From positions 1 through 50,790 of IMG/VR virus record IMGVR_UViG_3300029319_000084: a stretch of DNA of 50,790 bases. The stretch is one strand, 5' to 3'. Position 1 is the stretch's first letter; each line of letters begins with the position of its first letter. The translations under genes were made by a program, and so were the position numbers. This DNA comes from a virus. Below are positions 34,700 through 44,260 of the stretch, one piece after another. The notes under the pieces were generated by a model. It worked only from the letters and a program-made list of their open reading frames with translations. It searched no databases and was not told the origin of the DNA.

Positions 34700-35494
34700 A
34701 TGTCCAAGCCCTCATCAAGAGAAGAACTAAAACAATACGCTCTGAGGAAACTCGGCGCACCAGTGATTGAAATTAATGTTGATGACGCTCAACTGGAGGA
34801 CTCTCTAGATGATGCCATTCAAATTTTTCAAGAGTATCATTTTGACGGAACTGAACGTGCGTTGTTCAAGTATGAAATCACTCAGGATGATATCAATAAT
34901 GGCTTTATTGACACAGATACGATTGGACTGACAGGTCCGAACGATTACCCACAGGCAGCGAACGGAACAAAAATTGCTACTGTAACCAAAGTTTTTCAGT
35001 TTGACGACGGTGGTGTTGGAAACAACATGTTTAGCGTTCGTTATCAGACCGCTTTGCAAGATTTGTATGGTCTGAGAAGCATGGGTGACATGTCAAATTA
35101 TTACATCACTCAGACTTACATTGATCTTCTGGCAGATTTTCTCTCTCCTGAAAAGCAACTACGATTCAATAGAGTCACAAATAAATTATACATTGATATG
35201 AATTGGACTGAAACCGTTGAGGTTGGAGACTTTATCGTTGTTGATAGTTATGTGATTATTGACCCAGATGCTTACACTGAAGCATATGATGATATTTTGC
35301 TAAAACGGTATGTCACCGCGTCTTTTAGAAAACAATGGGGCATGAATCTCATCAAATATCAAGGAATCAATTTGCCCGGAAACGTGCAGTTTGACGCTCA
35401 GGCACTTGTATCTCAAGGAAACGAAGAGATGGAGAGAATTGAAGATTCGCTTCAAGACAAATACGAACTGCCACCGGATTTCTTCACGGGGTAA
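34700..35494 (+). CDS. 13: gp13 neck protein
   Basis: This 264-residue protein begins SSREELKQYALRKLGAPVIEINVDDAQLEDSLDDAIQIFQEYHFDG, the typical N-terminus of gp13 in T4-like phages, and has the RQWGMNLIKY-type segment near residue 215. In T4 (309 residues), gp13 and gp14 form the neck that closes the filled head and receives the tail. It is first in the head-tail joining and packaging series that continues through gp17. A Shine-Dalgarno AAGGAG precedes the ATG. A three-base gap separates it from gp14. Confidence 0.92.
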   Translation: MSKPSSREELKQYALRKLGAPVIEINVDDAQLEDSLDDAIQIFQEYHFDGTERALFKYEITQDDINNGFIDTDTIGLTGPNDYPQAANGTKIATVTKVFQFDDGGVGNNMFSVRYQTALQDLYGLRSMGDMSNYYITQTYIDLLADFLSPEKQLRFNRVTNKLYIDMNWTETVEVGDFIVVDSYVIIDPDAYTEAYDDILLKRYVTASFRKQWGMNLIKYQGINLPGNVQFDAQALVSQGNEEMERIEDSLQDKYELPPDFFTG

Positions 35495-35497
35495 AAT

Positions 35498-36364
35498 ATG
35501 GCTACGAATCAATACTTCAATAAGTTTAAAAGTAAAGCAGAGCAAAGACTTGTTGAGGATCTTGTCGTTGAGGCGATTAAGATTCATGGTGTTGATTGTG
35601 TTTATGTTCCACGAACTCTTGTAAGTGAGGATGACATTTTTGGCGAAGATCGTTTGCCCAAGTTTGAAAATGGTCGTGAACTTGAAATGTATGTTGATAG
35701 TTATGATGGATTTGAGGGCGAAGGCGAGGTGATGACTCAATTTGGTCTTGATATCAAAGATGAAATAACTCTGACCCTCTCAAAAAGAAGATTTAGCGAA
35801 ACCTTCGCGGATAAAAATTATCCTTATCCTAGAGAGGGTGACTTAATCTACTTTCCCCTCTCAAATGGATTATTTGAAATTAACTTTGTAGAGCGTGAGC
35901 AGAACTTTTTTAATTTTGGTAAAACATTTACCTTTCAAGTCAAATGCTCCATGTTTGTTTACAGCGGTAGTGATATTGAAACGGGTTGGGATCAGATTGA
36001 TGGTGCGACCTCGGATGTATATCAAAAAATGTTATATCTTACCCTTGGCTCAGGTAGTGGCACGTTCACCGAGGGTGAAAACGCATTCTTATATGATGGT
36101 GGTGTAACTGGAGCAACCATGAGCATTGCTTTGTATGACTCTTCTGATAGTGTCATTGAGGGAACCTTGCTCTCAGGATCTATCACCGGAGTAGACAGCA
36201 TTCTTGGTGAGTCCTCTGGTGCAACGTACGCGGTTACAACAATTGGATTCACACAAGATTACTTTGTTAAAGATGCCTTTGAAGACAATACGACCTTTGA
36301 GTTTGAGGGTTCATCTTTCCTTGACTTTTCTGACACAGATCCATTTTCGGAGGGTGATCTCTAA
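35498..36364 (+). CDS. 14: gp14 neck protein
   Basis: This 288-residue protein starts ATNQYFNKFKSKAEQRLVEDLVVEAIKIHGVDCVYVPRTL, matching gp14 (256 in T4). The segment YPREGDLIYFPLSNGLFEINFVEREQNFFNFGKTFTFQVKCSMF is the other conserved block. The C-terminal 100 residues are acidic and beta-rich. It acts in the neck with gp13. The stop overlaps the gp15 start (TAATG), so the genes are translationally coupled. Confidence 0.93.
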   Translation: MATNQYFNKFKSKAEQRLVEDLVVEAIKIHGVDCVYVPRTLVSEDDIFGEDRLPKFENGRELEMYVDSYDGFEGEGEVMTQFGLDIKDEITLTLSKRRFSETFADKNYPYPREGDLIYFPLSNGLFEINFVEREQNFFNFGKTFTFQVKCSMFVYSGSDIETGWDQIDGATSDVYQKMLYLTLGSGSGTFTEGENAFLYDGGVTGATMSIALYDSSDSVIEGTLLSGSITGVDSILGESSGATYAVTTIGFTQDYFVKDAFEDNTTFEFEGSSFLDFSDTDPFSEGDL

Positions 36365-37203
36365 TGTTTACTACATTTTACAATGAAACGATACGAAAAA
36401 CAGTCGTTGCTTTTGGATCTTTGTTTAATGAAATTTTTGTGCAAAGAAGAGACAAAAATGATAACACTGTCAAAAGAGTTTTAGTACCGATTACCTACGC
36501 TGCTCAAGAAAAATTCATTCGTATGTTGAATGAGTTCCCCGACACAAAAGGTCAAACTGATGCTGCCGCCATCGCAAGTGTTTTACCTCGCATGGGGTTT
36601 TCAATTACAAGCATCAACTATGATGGGGCTAGAAAAAGAAATACTGTTTACAAAAGGTTCAAATATAAAACCACCGATGGATTGGTTGATTCTCAATTTT
36701 CTGAGGTTCCATACAATATCTCGTTTCAACTCGCCATCGCAACTAGAACTATGGACGATGCTTTGCAAATTGTTGAGCAGATTGTCCCATACTTTACCCC
36801 TGAATTTTGTATTAGCGTAAACTTCACAGATTTTAATACAAAAGTTGATATTCCAATCACAATTCAAGCCGTCACGCCTGAGATTGATTATGAGGGAGAT
36901 ACCTCAAATCAAAGGTCTGTAATTTTTACAATTGACTTTGTTGCTTACACTTATGTTTTTTCACCAACAAAAGAAGAAAAGTATATCAAAACCACAGACA
37001 TCACAACATTCAATTCCTTCTTTGATGATGAGACTGGTATCATTGATGGTATCACTGGTCCGACAGCAGCGGCGTTTAGAGTTATATCCAGCGTCACGGG
37101 TGCTTCCGGTTCGGCTACATTACCACCAATCGCTGGAATCACACAAGAATTGTTCCAATATCCGAACACCCTCAGTATCACAGGAGCGACCTTAGATGGC
37201 TGA
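36364..37203 (+). CDS. 15: gp15 tail terminator / proximal sheath stabiliser
   Basis: This 279-residue protein (272 in T4) carries the gp15 signature. It opens with a FYNETIRKTVVAFGSLFNEI start, then VKRVLVPITYAAQEKFIRML and VLPRMGFSITSINYDGARKRN. In T4 it forms the hexamer that closes the top of the tail tube and sheath and binds the neck. The C-terminal 60 residues are Gly/Thr-rich. It overlaps gp16 by 8 bases. Confidence 0.94.
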   Translation: MFTTFYNETIRKTVVAFGSLFNEIFVQRRDKNDNTVKRVLVPITYAAQEKFIRMLNEFPDTKGQTDAAAIASVLPRMGFSITSINYDGARKRNTVYKRFKYKTTDGLVDSQFSEVPYNISFQLAIATRTMDDALQIVEQIVPYFTPEFCISVNFTDFNTKVDIPITIQAVTPEIDYEGDTSNQRSVIFTIDFVAYTYVFSPTKEEKYIKTTDITTFNSFFDDETGIIDGITGPTAAAFRVISSVTGASGSATLPPIAGITQELFQYPNTLSITGATLDG

Positions 37204-37699
37204 TAAAGAACAAAATCCACTTGAAAACGCTTTGGACATAGAGCCTACAGAGGTGCGGGATACGACACATAATGTTAAAGATTCCGCCAAGGTCACGGGC
37301 GAGTTGCGAAAACCTGTAGAAATTGATCTTTCAAAGTTTCCCGAACGAAAAAAGATTGAACAACGTAAAGACTATGGCGAAGTCCGCGAAAACATAAAAG
37401 AAGTGATTGACTATAGCAAAGAAGCCATAGATGGTATTCTCAAAGTAGCGTCAGAAAGCGACAGCCCAAGAGCCTACGAAGTGGTCAGCCAACTTCTTAA
37501 GACGGCGACCGAAGCCAATAAAGACCTACTTGATATTCATAAACAAATGAAATCCTTAGAGGAAGATGAGCAGGTGAGGAATGTGACCAACAACGCATTC
37601 TTCGTGGGTTCCACAAAAGAACTTCAAGACCTCGTTCGCAAACAACTTCCAGAGAAGAAAGTGAAAAAAGTAAAAAACAATGACAAAGAAACTGGATGA
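37196..37699 (+). CDS. 16: gp16 small terminase subunit
   Basis: This 167-residue protein (164 in T4) shows the family core DYSKEAIDGILKVASESDSPRAYEVVSQLLKTATEANKDLLDIHKQMK (residues about 80-125), a long helical hairpin that oligomerises. A basic C-terminus follows, with a KKVKKVK run that suits DNA or gp17 contact. In T4, gp16 recognises concatemer DNA and stimulates gp17. It overlaps gp17 by 20 bases. Confidence 0.92.
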   Translation: MADKEQNPLENALDIEPTEVRDTTHNVKDSAKVTGELRKPVEIDLSKFPERKKIEQRKDYGEVRENIKEVIDYSKEAIDGILKVASESDSPRAYEVVSQLLKTATEANKDLLDIHKQMKSLEEDEQVRNVTNNAFFVGSTKELQDLVRKQLPEKKVKKVKNNDKETG

Positions 37700-39323
37700 A
37701 AAAGCATATCTCGGCAACGCTAACATCAAGGCAGCCGGTGTTGAGTCAGAATATACAAAAGAACAAATTGAAGAATATGCCAAGTGTGTATCTGATCCGA
37801 TGTATTTTATTGAGAATTACATTAAGATTGTCTCTCTTGATGAGGGTCTTGTTCAATTTGAACCTTACAGTTTTCAAAAGAATATTTTAGAATCTGTTCA
37901 CAATGATCGCTTCGTCATTTGCAAGATGCCCCGGCAATCCGGCAAATCCACAACAGTTATTTCATATTTGCTTCACTATGTTTTATTCAATCCTGATAAA
38001 AATGTTGCAATCCTAGCCAACAAATTGACAACTGCTCGTGAACTTCTGGGTCGTCTGAAGTTAGCCTACGAACATCTGCCAAAATGGCTTCAGCAAGGTG
38101 TCGTGGAGTGGAACAAAGGATCTATTGTTTTAGAAAACGGATCAAAAATTCTTGCATCTTCTACATCATCCTCTGCTGTTCGGGGTGGTTCTTTTAACTT
38201 ATTGTTCATGGATGAATTTGCGTTTGTTCCTGAGAATGTGGCAGATGAGTTTTTCAACTCTGTGTATCCCACAATCTCAGCCGGTCAAAGCACAAAGGTT
38301 CTGATCGTCAGCACCCCCAAAGGTTTGAATATGTTTTATAAACTTTGGAAGGATGCCGAGGACGGTCAAAACTCTTACACTCCTATTGAAGTCCACTGGT
38401 CGGACGTTCCCGGTCGGGATGAAAACTGGAAAAAACAGACGATTCGGAATACATCTCCTCAGCAGTTTCGGCAAGAGTTTGAATGTGACTTCCTTGGCTC
38501 CGTAAACACGCTCATAGCCCCTTCAAAGTTGAAATCGCTTCACTACACTCGTCCGATGCAAGAGCGTGAGGACGGCTTGAAGGTCTACTATGAGCCAGAG
38601 CCAGATCACATTTATTTCATGGGTGTTGACGTTTCACGCGGTAAAGATTTAGATTATCATGCCATTACGATTGTTGATGTTACTGCCGCTCCCTACAAAG
38701 TCGTAGCCCAATATAAAAATAATGAACTTTCACCATATCTTTTGCCAAATCTCATTTATGCAATGGGTAAACGATACAACGATGCCTACATCTTAACCGA
38801 AGTAAATGATCTGGGTCAGGAGATTGTTGATATTATGCACAATGAGATGGAATATGAAAACTTACTTGTCACCTCCGTTCGTGGACGAAAAGGACAGGTG
38901 ATGGACGGTGGCTTTGGTAGTTTCCAGACGCAACAGGGTGTGCGTATGAGTCCAAAAGTAAAAAAAGTCGGCTGCACCATGCTCAAGGAGATGATTGAGC
39001 AGGACAAACTCATCATTGAAGATTTTGAAATCATTCAAGAACTTTCATCTTTCATATCTAAAAAAGGATCTTTTGAAGCCGAGGTGGGACACCACGATGA
39101 CTTGGTTATTACTCTTGTGCTTTTTGCGTGGGCATCAACCCAAAATTACTTCAAAGATATGACAGACCTAAATATTCGTGACCAACTCTATAAAGAAAAA
39201 ATTGAAAAATTAGAGGATGATTTAATGCCTTTCGGATTCATAGACGCTGGACCGAATGACACAGAAGTAGACAGTGAAGGAAACGTGTGGAAAAATATTG
39301 ATGATAGTGACATCTCTTTGTAA
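37680..39323 (+). CDS. 17: gp17 large terminase subunit (packaging ATPase and nuclease)
   Basis: This 547-residue protein (610 in T4) has the Walker A motif RQSGKST at about 85-91, Walker B LLFMDEFAF at 174-182, and the coupling motif STPKG at 211-215. The C-terminal RNase H-like nuclease starts at MGVDVSRGKD (D317), with the acidic pair HHDDL near residue 462. It pumps DNA into proheads and cuts the concatemer. It is shorter than T4 gp17 at the N-terminus. No Shine-Dalgarno sequence is required, because it starts 20 bases inside gp16. Confidence 0.97.
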   Translation: MTKKLDEKAYLGNANIKAAGVESEYTKEQIEEYAKCVSDPMYFIENYIKIVSLDEGLVQFEPYSFQKNILESVHNDRFVICKMPRQSGKSTTVISYLLHYVLFNPDKNVAILANKLTTARELLGRLKLAYEHLPKWLQQGVVEWNKGSIVLENGSKILASSTSSSAVRGGSFNLLFMDEFAFVPENVADEFFNSVYPTISAGQSTKVLIVSTPKGLNMFYKLWKDAEDGQNSYTPIEVHWSDVPGRDENWKKQTIRNTSPQQFRQEFECDFLGSVNTLIAPSKLKSLHYTRPMQEREDGLKVYYEPEPDHIYFMGVDVSRGKDLDYHAITIVDVTAAPYKVVAQYKNNELSPYLLPNLIYAMGKRYNDAYILTEVNDLGQEIVDIMHNEMEYENLLVTSVRGRKGQVMDGGFGSFQTQQGVRMSPKVKKVGCTMLKEMIEQDKLIIEDFEIIQELSSFISKKGSFEAEVGHHDDLVITLVLFAWASTQNYFKDMTDLNIRDQLYKEKIEKLEDDLMPFGFIDAGPNDTEVDSEGNVWKNIDDSDISL

Positions 39324-39333
39324 TCAGCATTTT

Positions 39334-39341
39334 GCTAAATA
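39334..39341 (+). promoter_or_regulatory. Late-type box (GCTAAATA) for the tail sheath gene
   Basis: The box continues as TAAATACTAA. The predicted +1 near 39347 gives a 19-base leader with AAAAGGAG before the ATG at 39366. Confidence 0.65.
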
Positions 39342-39365
39342 CTAAGACCAAAAGGAGAATCGTTT

Positions 39366-41375
39366 ATGGCATTCCAAGTTAGCCCCGGTGTTGAAGTCAG
39401 AGAATTTGACCTCACGACAATTATTCCCGCAGTCTCAACGACTGCCACAGGTTTCGCAGGCTTCTTTGATTGGGGTCCGCTTGAGCAAAGAATCACTGTC
39501 ACCAGTCAAAACCAATTAAGACAATTGTTTCGTGGACCCACGGACACGAACTCCTCTTATTGGTTCACTGCTGGAAACTTCTTGAACTATGGTGCAAATC
39601 TTCAAGTGGTTCGTGTTGTTAATCAAGATACCGCTTTGAATGCTGGTGACTCTGGTGGTCATTTAATTAAAAATGAAGAAGACTACGAGTCAGATGAAAG
39701 TGCAGAAACCTTTGGCGGTAACGTTGCAATTGCTAAGTTCCCCGGTGGTGTTGCAGGACAAAACACACTCGGTAACTCTCTGCTGGTGGCGATCTCCGAT
39801 AACACTCACAAATCTGTTGGAGTCAATGGAATTGTAAACGGCGGAACGTCATGTGGATTTACAATGGGTGTTGACGCTGAGCGTGCTATTGGCTCAACCA
39901 CCTTTGGAGACACCCTTGTTGTAAACGGAGTCTCCAGAACAATCACAAGTGCAGATGATGGAAAAACTGGCACATTCTCCGTAACTCCCGCTTTCACTGC
40001 GAGAGAAGCCGGTGCTACTCAGGGTTTGATTAAGTGGAAGTACGCCGACTCGTTCTCCCAAAGACTTCCTGCAACATCACAGTTCGCACTTGATGCCACT
40101 GGTCTTACTGGTGCAAACGACCTTGTTCACGTTGCAGTCGTTGATAAAGACGGTGATTGGACTGGTCAAGCAGGAACACTTCTTGAGACTTTTGATTCAT
40201 TATCAAAAATTGTGGATGCAAAAAACTCACAAGGTGGAAACATCTACTATAGAGAAACAATTAAAGATGGATCTGCATACATCTATACAGGAAATCACCT
40301 TGCCGCAGAAAGTGGTTTTGGAACATCCGGTAGAACGTGGGGTAACACTGCTTCGGTTGGAGCGACCTTCGCAAGCACGGTCAAAAACTTCTATGGTGGC
40401 TTAACAGGCGGTTTCCATGATCTTCCCACTGGAAACGACTTCTATACAGACGGATATGAAAAGTTTGCCGATCCTGAAACAGTTGACATTTCTGTAATTC
40501 TTGGTGGTCCAAACACAGGCACACAGGCAGAACTGGTCAATCAAATTGTGAGTACCAGAAAAGATGCCGTGGCGTTCCTTTCCCCACCGAGAAATGCTTT
40601 GCTCACATCAAATGATCAACCAAGACAAAGTTATCAACAGGTCGCTAATATTAGGGCATACCGAAATGGTGTTAGTGCAGTATCCGAAGGTGGCACAGAA
40701 AACTACACTACAGGCGGATTGAATATTTCATCCTCATACGCAGTGATGGATTCTGGGTACAAATACATGTACGACAGATTCAATGATGTTTTCCGATACG
40801 TCCCATTGAATGGTGACGTTGCTGGTATCGCGGTACGATCTGACTTTGAAACTGAAACATGGTTCTCCCCAGCCGGATTCAATCGTGGTCAAGTCTTAGG
40901 TGTGGTTAATCTTGCTCTCAACCCTGTTAAGTCTGAGAGAGATACGTTGTATCAAGCAGGTGTCAACCCCGTGGTTTCATTCCCCGGACAAGGCACAGTG
41001 TTGTTTGGTGATAAGACCTTGCTTTCTAAGCCAAGTGCCTTTGACAGAATTAATGTTCGTAGATTGTTCATCGTTCTTGAAAAAGCAATCTCCACGGCAG
41101 CCAAGTTTAGTCTCTTTGAACTGAATGACCGCTTTACACGCGCACAGTTTAAGAACCTGATTGAACCATTCTTGCTTGATGTTCAGGCTCGTAGGGGTAT
41201 CACTGATTTCCGTGTCATTTGTGACGAAAGTAACAATACTCCAGAGATCATTGATAGAAACGAATTTGTTGCAGATATCTTTGTGCAACCCACCCGATCC
41301 ATCAACTTTATTACTCTGAACTTTATCGCTACCAGAACTGGTGTGAACTTTGACGAAATTGCTGGTGTTGTCTAA
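39366..41375 (+). CDS. 18: gp18 tail sheath protein
   Basis: This 669-residue protein (659 in T4) starts FQVSPGVEVREFDLTTIIPAVSTTATGFAGFFDWGPLEQ, the classic sheath N-terminus. Its C-terminal domain, RRLFIVLEKAISTAAKFSLFELND, then RAQFKNLIEPFL and FRVICDESNNTPEIIDRNE, is the conserved sheath core that mediates contraction. The middle region (residues about 100-350) is variable and would face outward. It has its own late box and a strong Shine-Dalgarno sequence, in line with high expression. Confidence 0.97.
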   Translation: MAFQVSPGVEVREFDLTTIIPAVSTTATGFAGFFDWGPLEQRITVTSQNQLRQLFRGPTDTNSSYWFTAGNFLNYGANLQVVRVVNQDTALNAGDSGGHLIKNEEDYESDESAETFGGNVAIAKFPGGVAGQNTLGNSLLVAISDNTHKSVGVNGIVNGGTSCGFTMGVDAERAIGSTTFGDTLVVNGVSRTITSADDGKTGTFSVTPAFTAREAGATQGLIKWKYADSFSQRLPATSQFALDATGLTGANDLVHVAVVDKDGDWTGQAGTLLETFDSLSKIVDAKNSQGGNIYYRETIKDGSAYIYTGNHLAAESGFGTSGRTWGNTASVGATFASTVKNFYGGLTGGFHDLPTGNDFYTDGYEKFADPETVDISVILGGPNTGTQAELVNQIVSTRKDAVAFLSPPRNALLTSNDQPRQSYQQVANIRAYRNGVSAVSEGGTENYTTGGLNISSSYAVMDSGYKYMYDRFNDVFRYVPLNGDVAGIAVRSDFETETWFSPAGFNRGQVLGVVNLALNPVKSERDTLYQAGVNPVVSFPGQGTVLFGDKTLLSKPSAFDRINVRRLFIVLEKAISTAAKFSLFELNDRFTRAQFKNLIEPFLLDVQARRGITDFRVICDESNNTPEIIDRNEFVADIFVQPTRSINFITLNFIATRTGVNFDEIAGVV

Positions 41376-41381
41376 GACTCG

Positions 41382-41389
41382 TATAGATA
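41382..41389 (+). promoter_or_regulatory. Late-type box (TATAGATA) for the tail tube gene
   Basis: This is the closest match in the window to the T4 box TATAAATA, with one change. It continues as TAGATACTAA to 41393. The predicted +1 near 41395 gives a 13-base leader containing AAGGAG before the ATG at 41408. Confidence 0.65.
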
Positions 41390-41407
41390 CTAATAAGGAG
41401 CGTCTAA

Positions 41408-41965
41408 ATGAATATTGAAAATTTCAAAAATAGCATCGGCGGCGGCGTAAGACCAGCACTTTTCCGTGTTGGCGGACCAATTGGTGGCAGAGGAGTTGAC
41501 GGAGCAGTTAGTTTCCTAGTCACGGCGGCTGCTCTTCCAGCAAGCACCATCGGTGAAGTCACTGCACCATATCGTGGTAGAACTGTTAAACTTCCAACTT
41601 CAAAAACGTTTGATGATTGGACAATCACAGTCTTATCAGATTCGGACATGAGACTTCGCAGTAAGTTTGAAGGCTGGATGGAAGACCTTAATGGTGCTTT
41701 TGATAATATTCCAGAAAGAGAAATCAACCTGACAAACGCGACAGACTTCCCAGATTGGTCTATTGACCAACTTGATAGAAAGGGAAATGCAATCAAATCA
41801 TATACCATGAAGTATTGCTTCCCCAAAACTGTCTCGGAAATTACAGTTGATGCGACGAGTGAAGACCTTGCATCGTTTACAGTTACAATGGCTTACTCTT
41901 ACTTCACTTCAAGTGATGTGACAGTTGGCTACGGAAATCCCGGTAACAGAACGATTGCTAACTAA
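41408..41965 (+). CDS. 19: gp19 tail tube protein
   Basis: This 185-residue protein (163 in T4) is the canonical tube subunit: FRVGGPIGG, FLVTAAALPASTIGEVTAPYRGR, FDDWTITVLSDSDMRLRSKFEGWMEDLNG and a tube-type end (SFTVTMAYSYFTSSD). Hexamers stack around the tape measure to form the DNA channel. It follows the sheath as in T4. Two other genes of the window, 8435-9019 and 48200-48829, share the fold. Confidence 0.96.
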   Translation: MNIENFKNSIGGGVRPALFRVGGPIGGRGVDGAVSFLVTAAALPASTIGEVTAPYRGRTVKLPTSKTFDDWTITVLSDSDMRLRSKFEGWMEDLNGAFDNIPEREINLTNATDFPDWSIDQLDRKGNAIKSYTMKYCFPKTVSEITVDATSEDLASFTVTMAYSYFTSSDVTVGYGNPGNRTIAN

Positions 41966-41978
41966 GTGAGATTATATT

Positions 41979-43484
41979 ATGCCTATTGAACTCTTTGGAA
42001 TTTCAATAGGAAGAGCGAAAAAAGAGGCACTTTCACAAGCAACGCCTGTAGAGAAAAAAGCCCAGTCATTCGTACTTCCTGATCTTGACGATGCCACGCC
42101 AGTTGAGGCTGGTGGGTATTACGGTATCGGTATTGACCTTGATGGTTCACTCCGATCCGAAGCACAATTTATTACAAAATATCGTGAGATGTCCATGCAC
42201 CCTGAAATTGAGCAGGCAGTTGAAGATATTTGTAATGAATCTATTATTTTAAGTGAATCAAGAAGATTCCCTGTTTCAGTTGTTCTTGACTATGCAAAAG
42301 TCAGTGACAATGCAAAGCAGGCTATTCAAAAAGAATTTGCTTACATTCTGCGTCTTTTGGATTTTAACAATAAAGGTTATGAAATCTTTCGCCGTTGGTA
42401 TATTGACGGCAAAGGTTATTACCACATGATTGTAAATCCAACTCAACCCCGAAAGGGAATTATTGAGATGCGTCCTGTTGATGCAGCAAAAATTAAAAAG
42501 ATCGCAAAAGTTGAAAAAAAGACTGACCCTAAAACTGGTGCAAAAACAATCAAGGGCGTAAAAGAAGTTTACGTTTATCGTGAAAAGCCTGATCAAACAA
42601 CTGCAATTGAAATTGCACCAGAGGCAATTAATTATTATCCTTCTGGACTGTTTGATCCGTCAAGAACACGATCTGTTTCTTATCTGCAAAAAGCAATCAA
42701 GCCACTCAATCAACTTCGCATGGTTGAGGACGCGACTGTGATTTATAGACTTTCGCGTGCGCCAGAACGAAGAATCTTTTATGTTGATGTTGGTTCGCTT
42801 CCCAAAAACAAAGCGGAGCAGTACGTCAAGGGTCTGATGAATCGTTATCGTAATAAACTTGTATACGATGCAAACACGGGTGAGATTCGTGATGATCGTA
42901 AATTTATGAATATGCTAGAGGACTATTGGTTCCCTCGTCGTGAAGGTGGAAAAGGCACAGAAGTCTCCACACTTGACGGTGGACAGAACTTGGGTGAAAT
43001 GGAAGATGTTCTATATTTTGAAAAGAAACTTTATAAATCTTTGAACATTCCTATCTCTCGCCTTGAAGCCGACAATGGTTTCAACATGGGCAGAGCGTCT
43101 GAGATCAGCCGTGACGAATTGAACTTCCAAAAGTTTATTGATCGTCTTCGTGCTAAGTTTAATCTTTTGTTTATGAATGCACTTCGTGTTCAGTGTCTTC
43201 TCAAAGGAATCGTCAGTGATGTTGAGTGGTATCGCATCCAGCAAGACATTCGTTTTGAATATGTGAGTGATTCATACTTCACAGAAAGCAAAGAAAACGA
43301 AAGCATTCAAGAGAGACTTAACATCCTTCGTGATATTAATGATAGCGTCGGTGATTACTATTCACGCGAGTGGGTTCGCAAAAATGTGTTGCGTCAAACC
43401 GATCAAGAAATTAGCGAGATGGACAAACAAATAAATAAAGAAAGAGAACAAGGTTTACTACCAGATAGGTCACAAGAATTCTAA
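41979..43484 (+). CDS. 20: gp20 portal protein
   Basis: This 501-residue protein (524 in T4) shows the portal signature: REMSMHPEIEQAVEDICNESI near 67-87, IDGKGYYHMIVN, RPVDAAKIKKI, and the stem/crown stretch LEDYWFPRREGGKGTEVSTLDGGQNLGE. A further conserved block is FKKLYKSLNIPISRLEADNGF-like at about 345-370. The dodecameric portal is the DNA gate and starts prohead assembly. Its stop overlaps the next start (TAATG). Confidence 0.97.
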   Translation: MPIELFGISIGRAKKEALSQATPVEKKAQSFVLPDLDDATPVEAGGYYGIGIDLDGSLRSEAQFITKYREMSMHPEIEQAVEDICNESIILSESRRFPVSVVLDYAKVSDNAKQAIQKEFAYILRLLDFNNKGYEIFRRWYIDGKGYYHMIVNPTQPRKGIIEMRPVDAAKIKKIAKVEKKTDPKTGAKTIKGVKEVYVYREKPDQTTAIEIAPEAINYYPSGLFDPSRTRSVSYLQKAIKPLNQLRMVEDATVIYRLSRAPERRIFYVDVGSLPKNKAEQYVKGLMNRYRNKLVYDANTGEIRDDRKFMNMLEDYWFPRREGGKGTEVSTLDGGQNLGEMEDVLYFEKKLYKSLNIPISRLEADNGFNMGRASEISRDELNFQKFIDRLRAKFNLLFMNALRVQCLLKGIVSDVEWYRIQQDIRFEYVSDSYFTESKENESIQERLNILRDINDSVGDYYSREWVRKNVLRQTDQEISEMDKQINKEREQGLLPDRSQEF

Positions 43485-44260
43485 TGAATGAGGCAAGAAA
43501 CGCAATTGATCTGATTATCCACGCACCCGAAAGGGTTGCTGAGGGTTATCTATCGTCACTTCTTGCGTCAAAGGCAATTCAACAATTTGAAAAACGTCAT
43601 CTTGAAATTCGTGAAGAAGCCGCACCTCCAGAGGAAGCGGTTCCACCGAGTGAAGTTGATCAAAAAATGGCAGAGATTGAATTGGCAATGGCTCAGAAAA
43701 ACCTTGAGTTGTTGGACACCCAAGGCGATTACATGCGACCAAAAGGTGAGTTGTTTCTTAAGACTTTCAATTTCTTAGACAAAATTGTAACAATCAAAAA
43801 GGTTGGTTCAGGAGTTTCTGCTCCCGTTGTTGTTTATGTTGATGACGGAAAAGGTCCACAAAAATTAGACACCTTTATGACTGCCCCTCAAGCAGAACGT
43901 GAAAGCAAAAAGATTCTTAAACTTCAAGCACAGCAAGCAGAAAAACTTGCTAAAGAAGAAGAAAAGAAAATGGCTGAGATGGAAAAACAACAAGCAGAGA
44001 TGGAAGACGAAAATGAGAAAGTTCAAGAAGCCTCCATTGATGCTCTTCGCCAGTCCTCTTTAGATGGCATTTTGATTGAACACGAAGATGGCTCACAAAA
44101 TTATATGACTTTTCAAGAAACACAGGATGTGCTTGAAATACATAAGAGGCTAAATAATACGAATAGAGATAAATTTGAGAAGACTTTTGCATCCTCACAG
44201 GATGCCGCAACTCAAATGGTTAACTTTTTTCAAGAAAGGCTTAGGAAGGACGTAATATGA
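43484..44260 (+). CDS. Unassigned coiled-coil protein between portal and prohead core genes
   Basis: I cannot name this 258-residue protein. It is highly charged: residues about 60-90 and 125-180 are Lys/Glu/Gln-rich heptad-type helices (KILKLQAQQAEKLAKEEEKKMAEMEKQQAEMEDE). A small globular segment (residues 90-125) lies between them, and the end is a DGSQNYMTFQETQDV domain. T4 has the prohead core genes 67 and 68 here, so a core or scaffold helper is likely. It is coupled to gp20 (TAATG) and to the following gene (ATGA). Confidence 0.75.
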   Translation: MNEARNAIDLIIHAPERVAEGYLSSLLASKAIQQFEKRHLEIREEAAPPEEAVPPSEVDQKMAEIELAMAQKNLELLDTQGDYMRPKGELFLKTFNFLDKIVTIKKVGSGVSAPVVVYVDDGKGPQKLDTFMTAPQAERESKKILKLQAQQAEKLAKEEEKKMAEMEKQQAEMEDENEKVQEASIDALRQSSLDGILIEHEDGSQNYMTFQETQDVLEIHKRLNNTNRDKFEKTFASSQDAATQMVNFFQERLRKDVI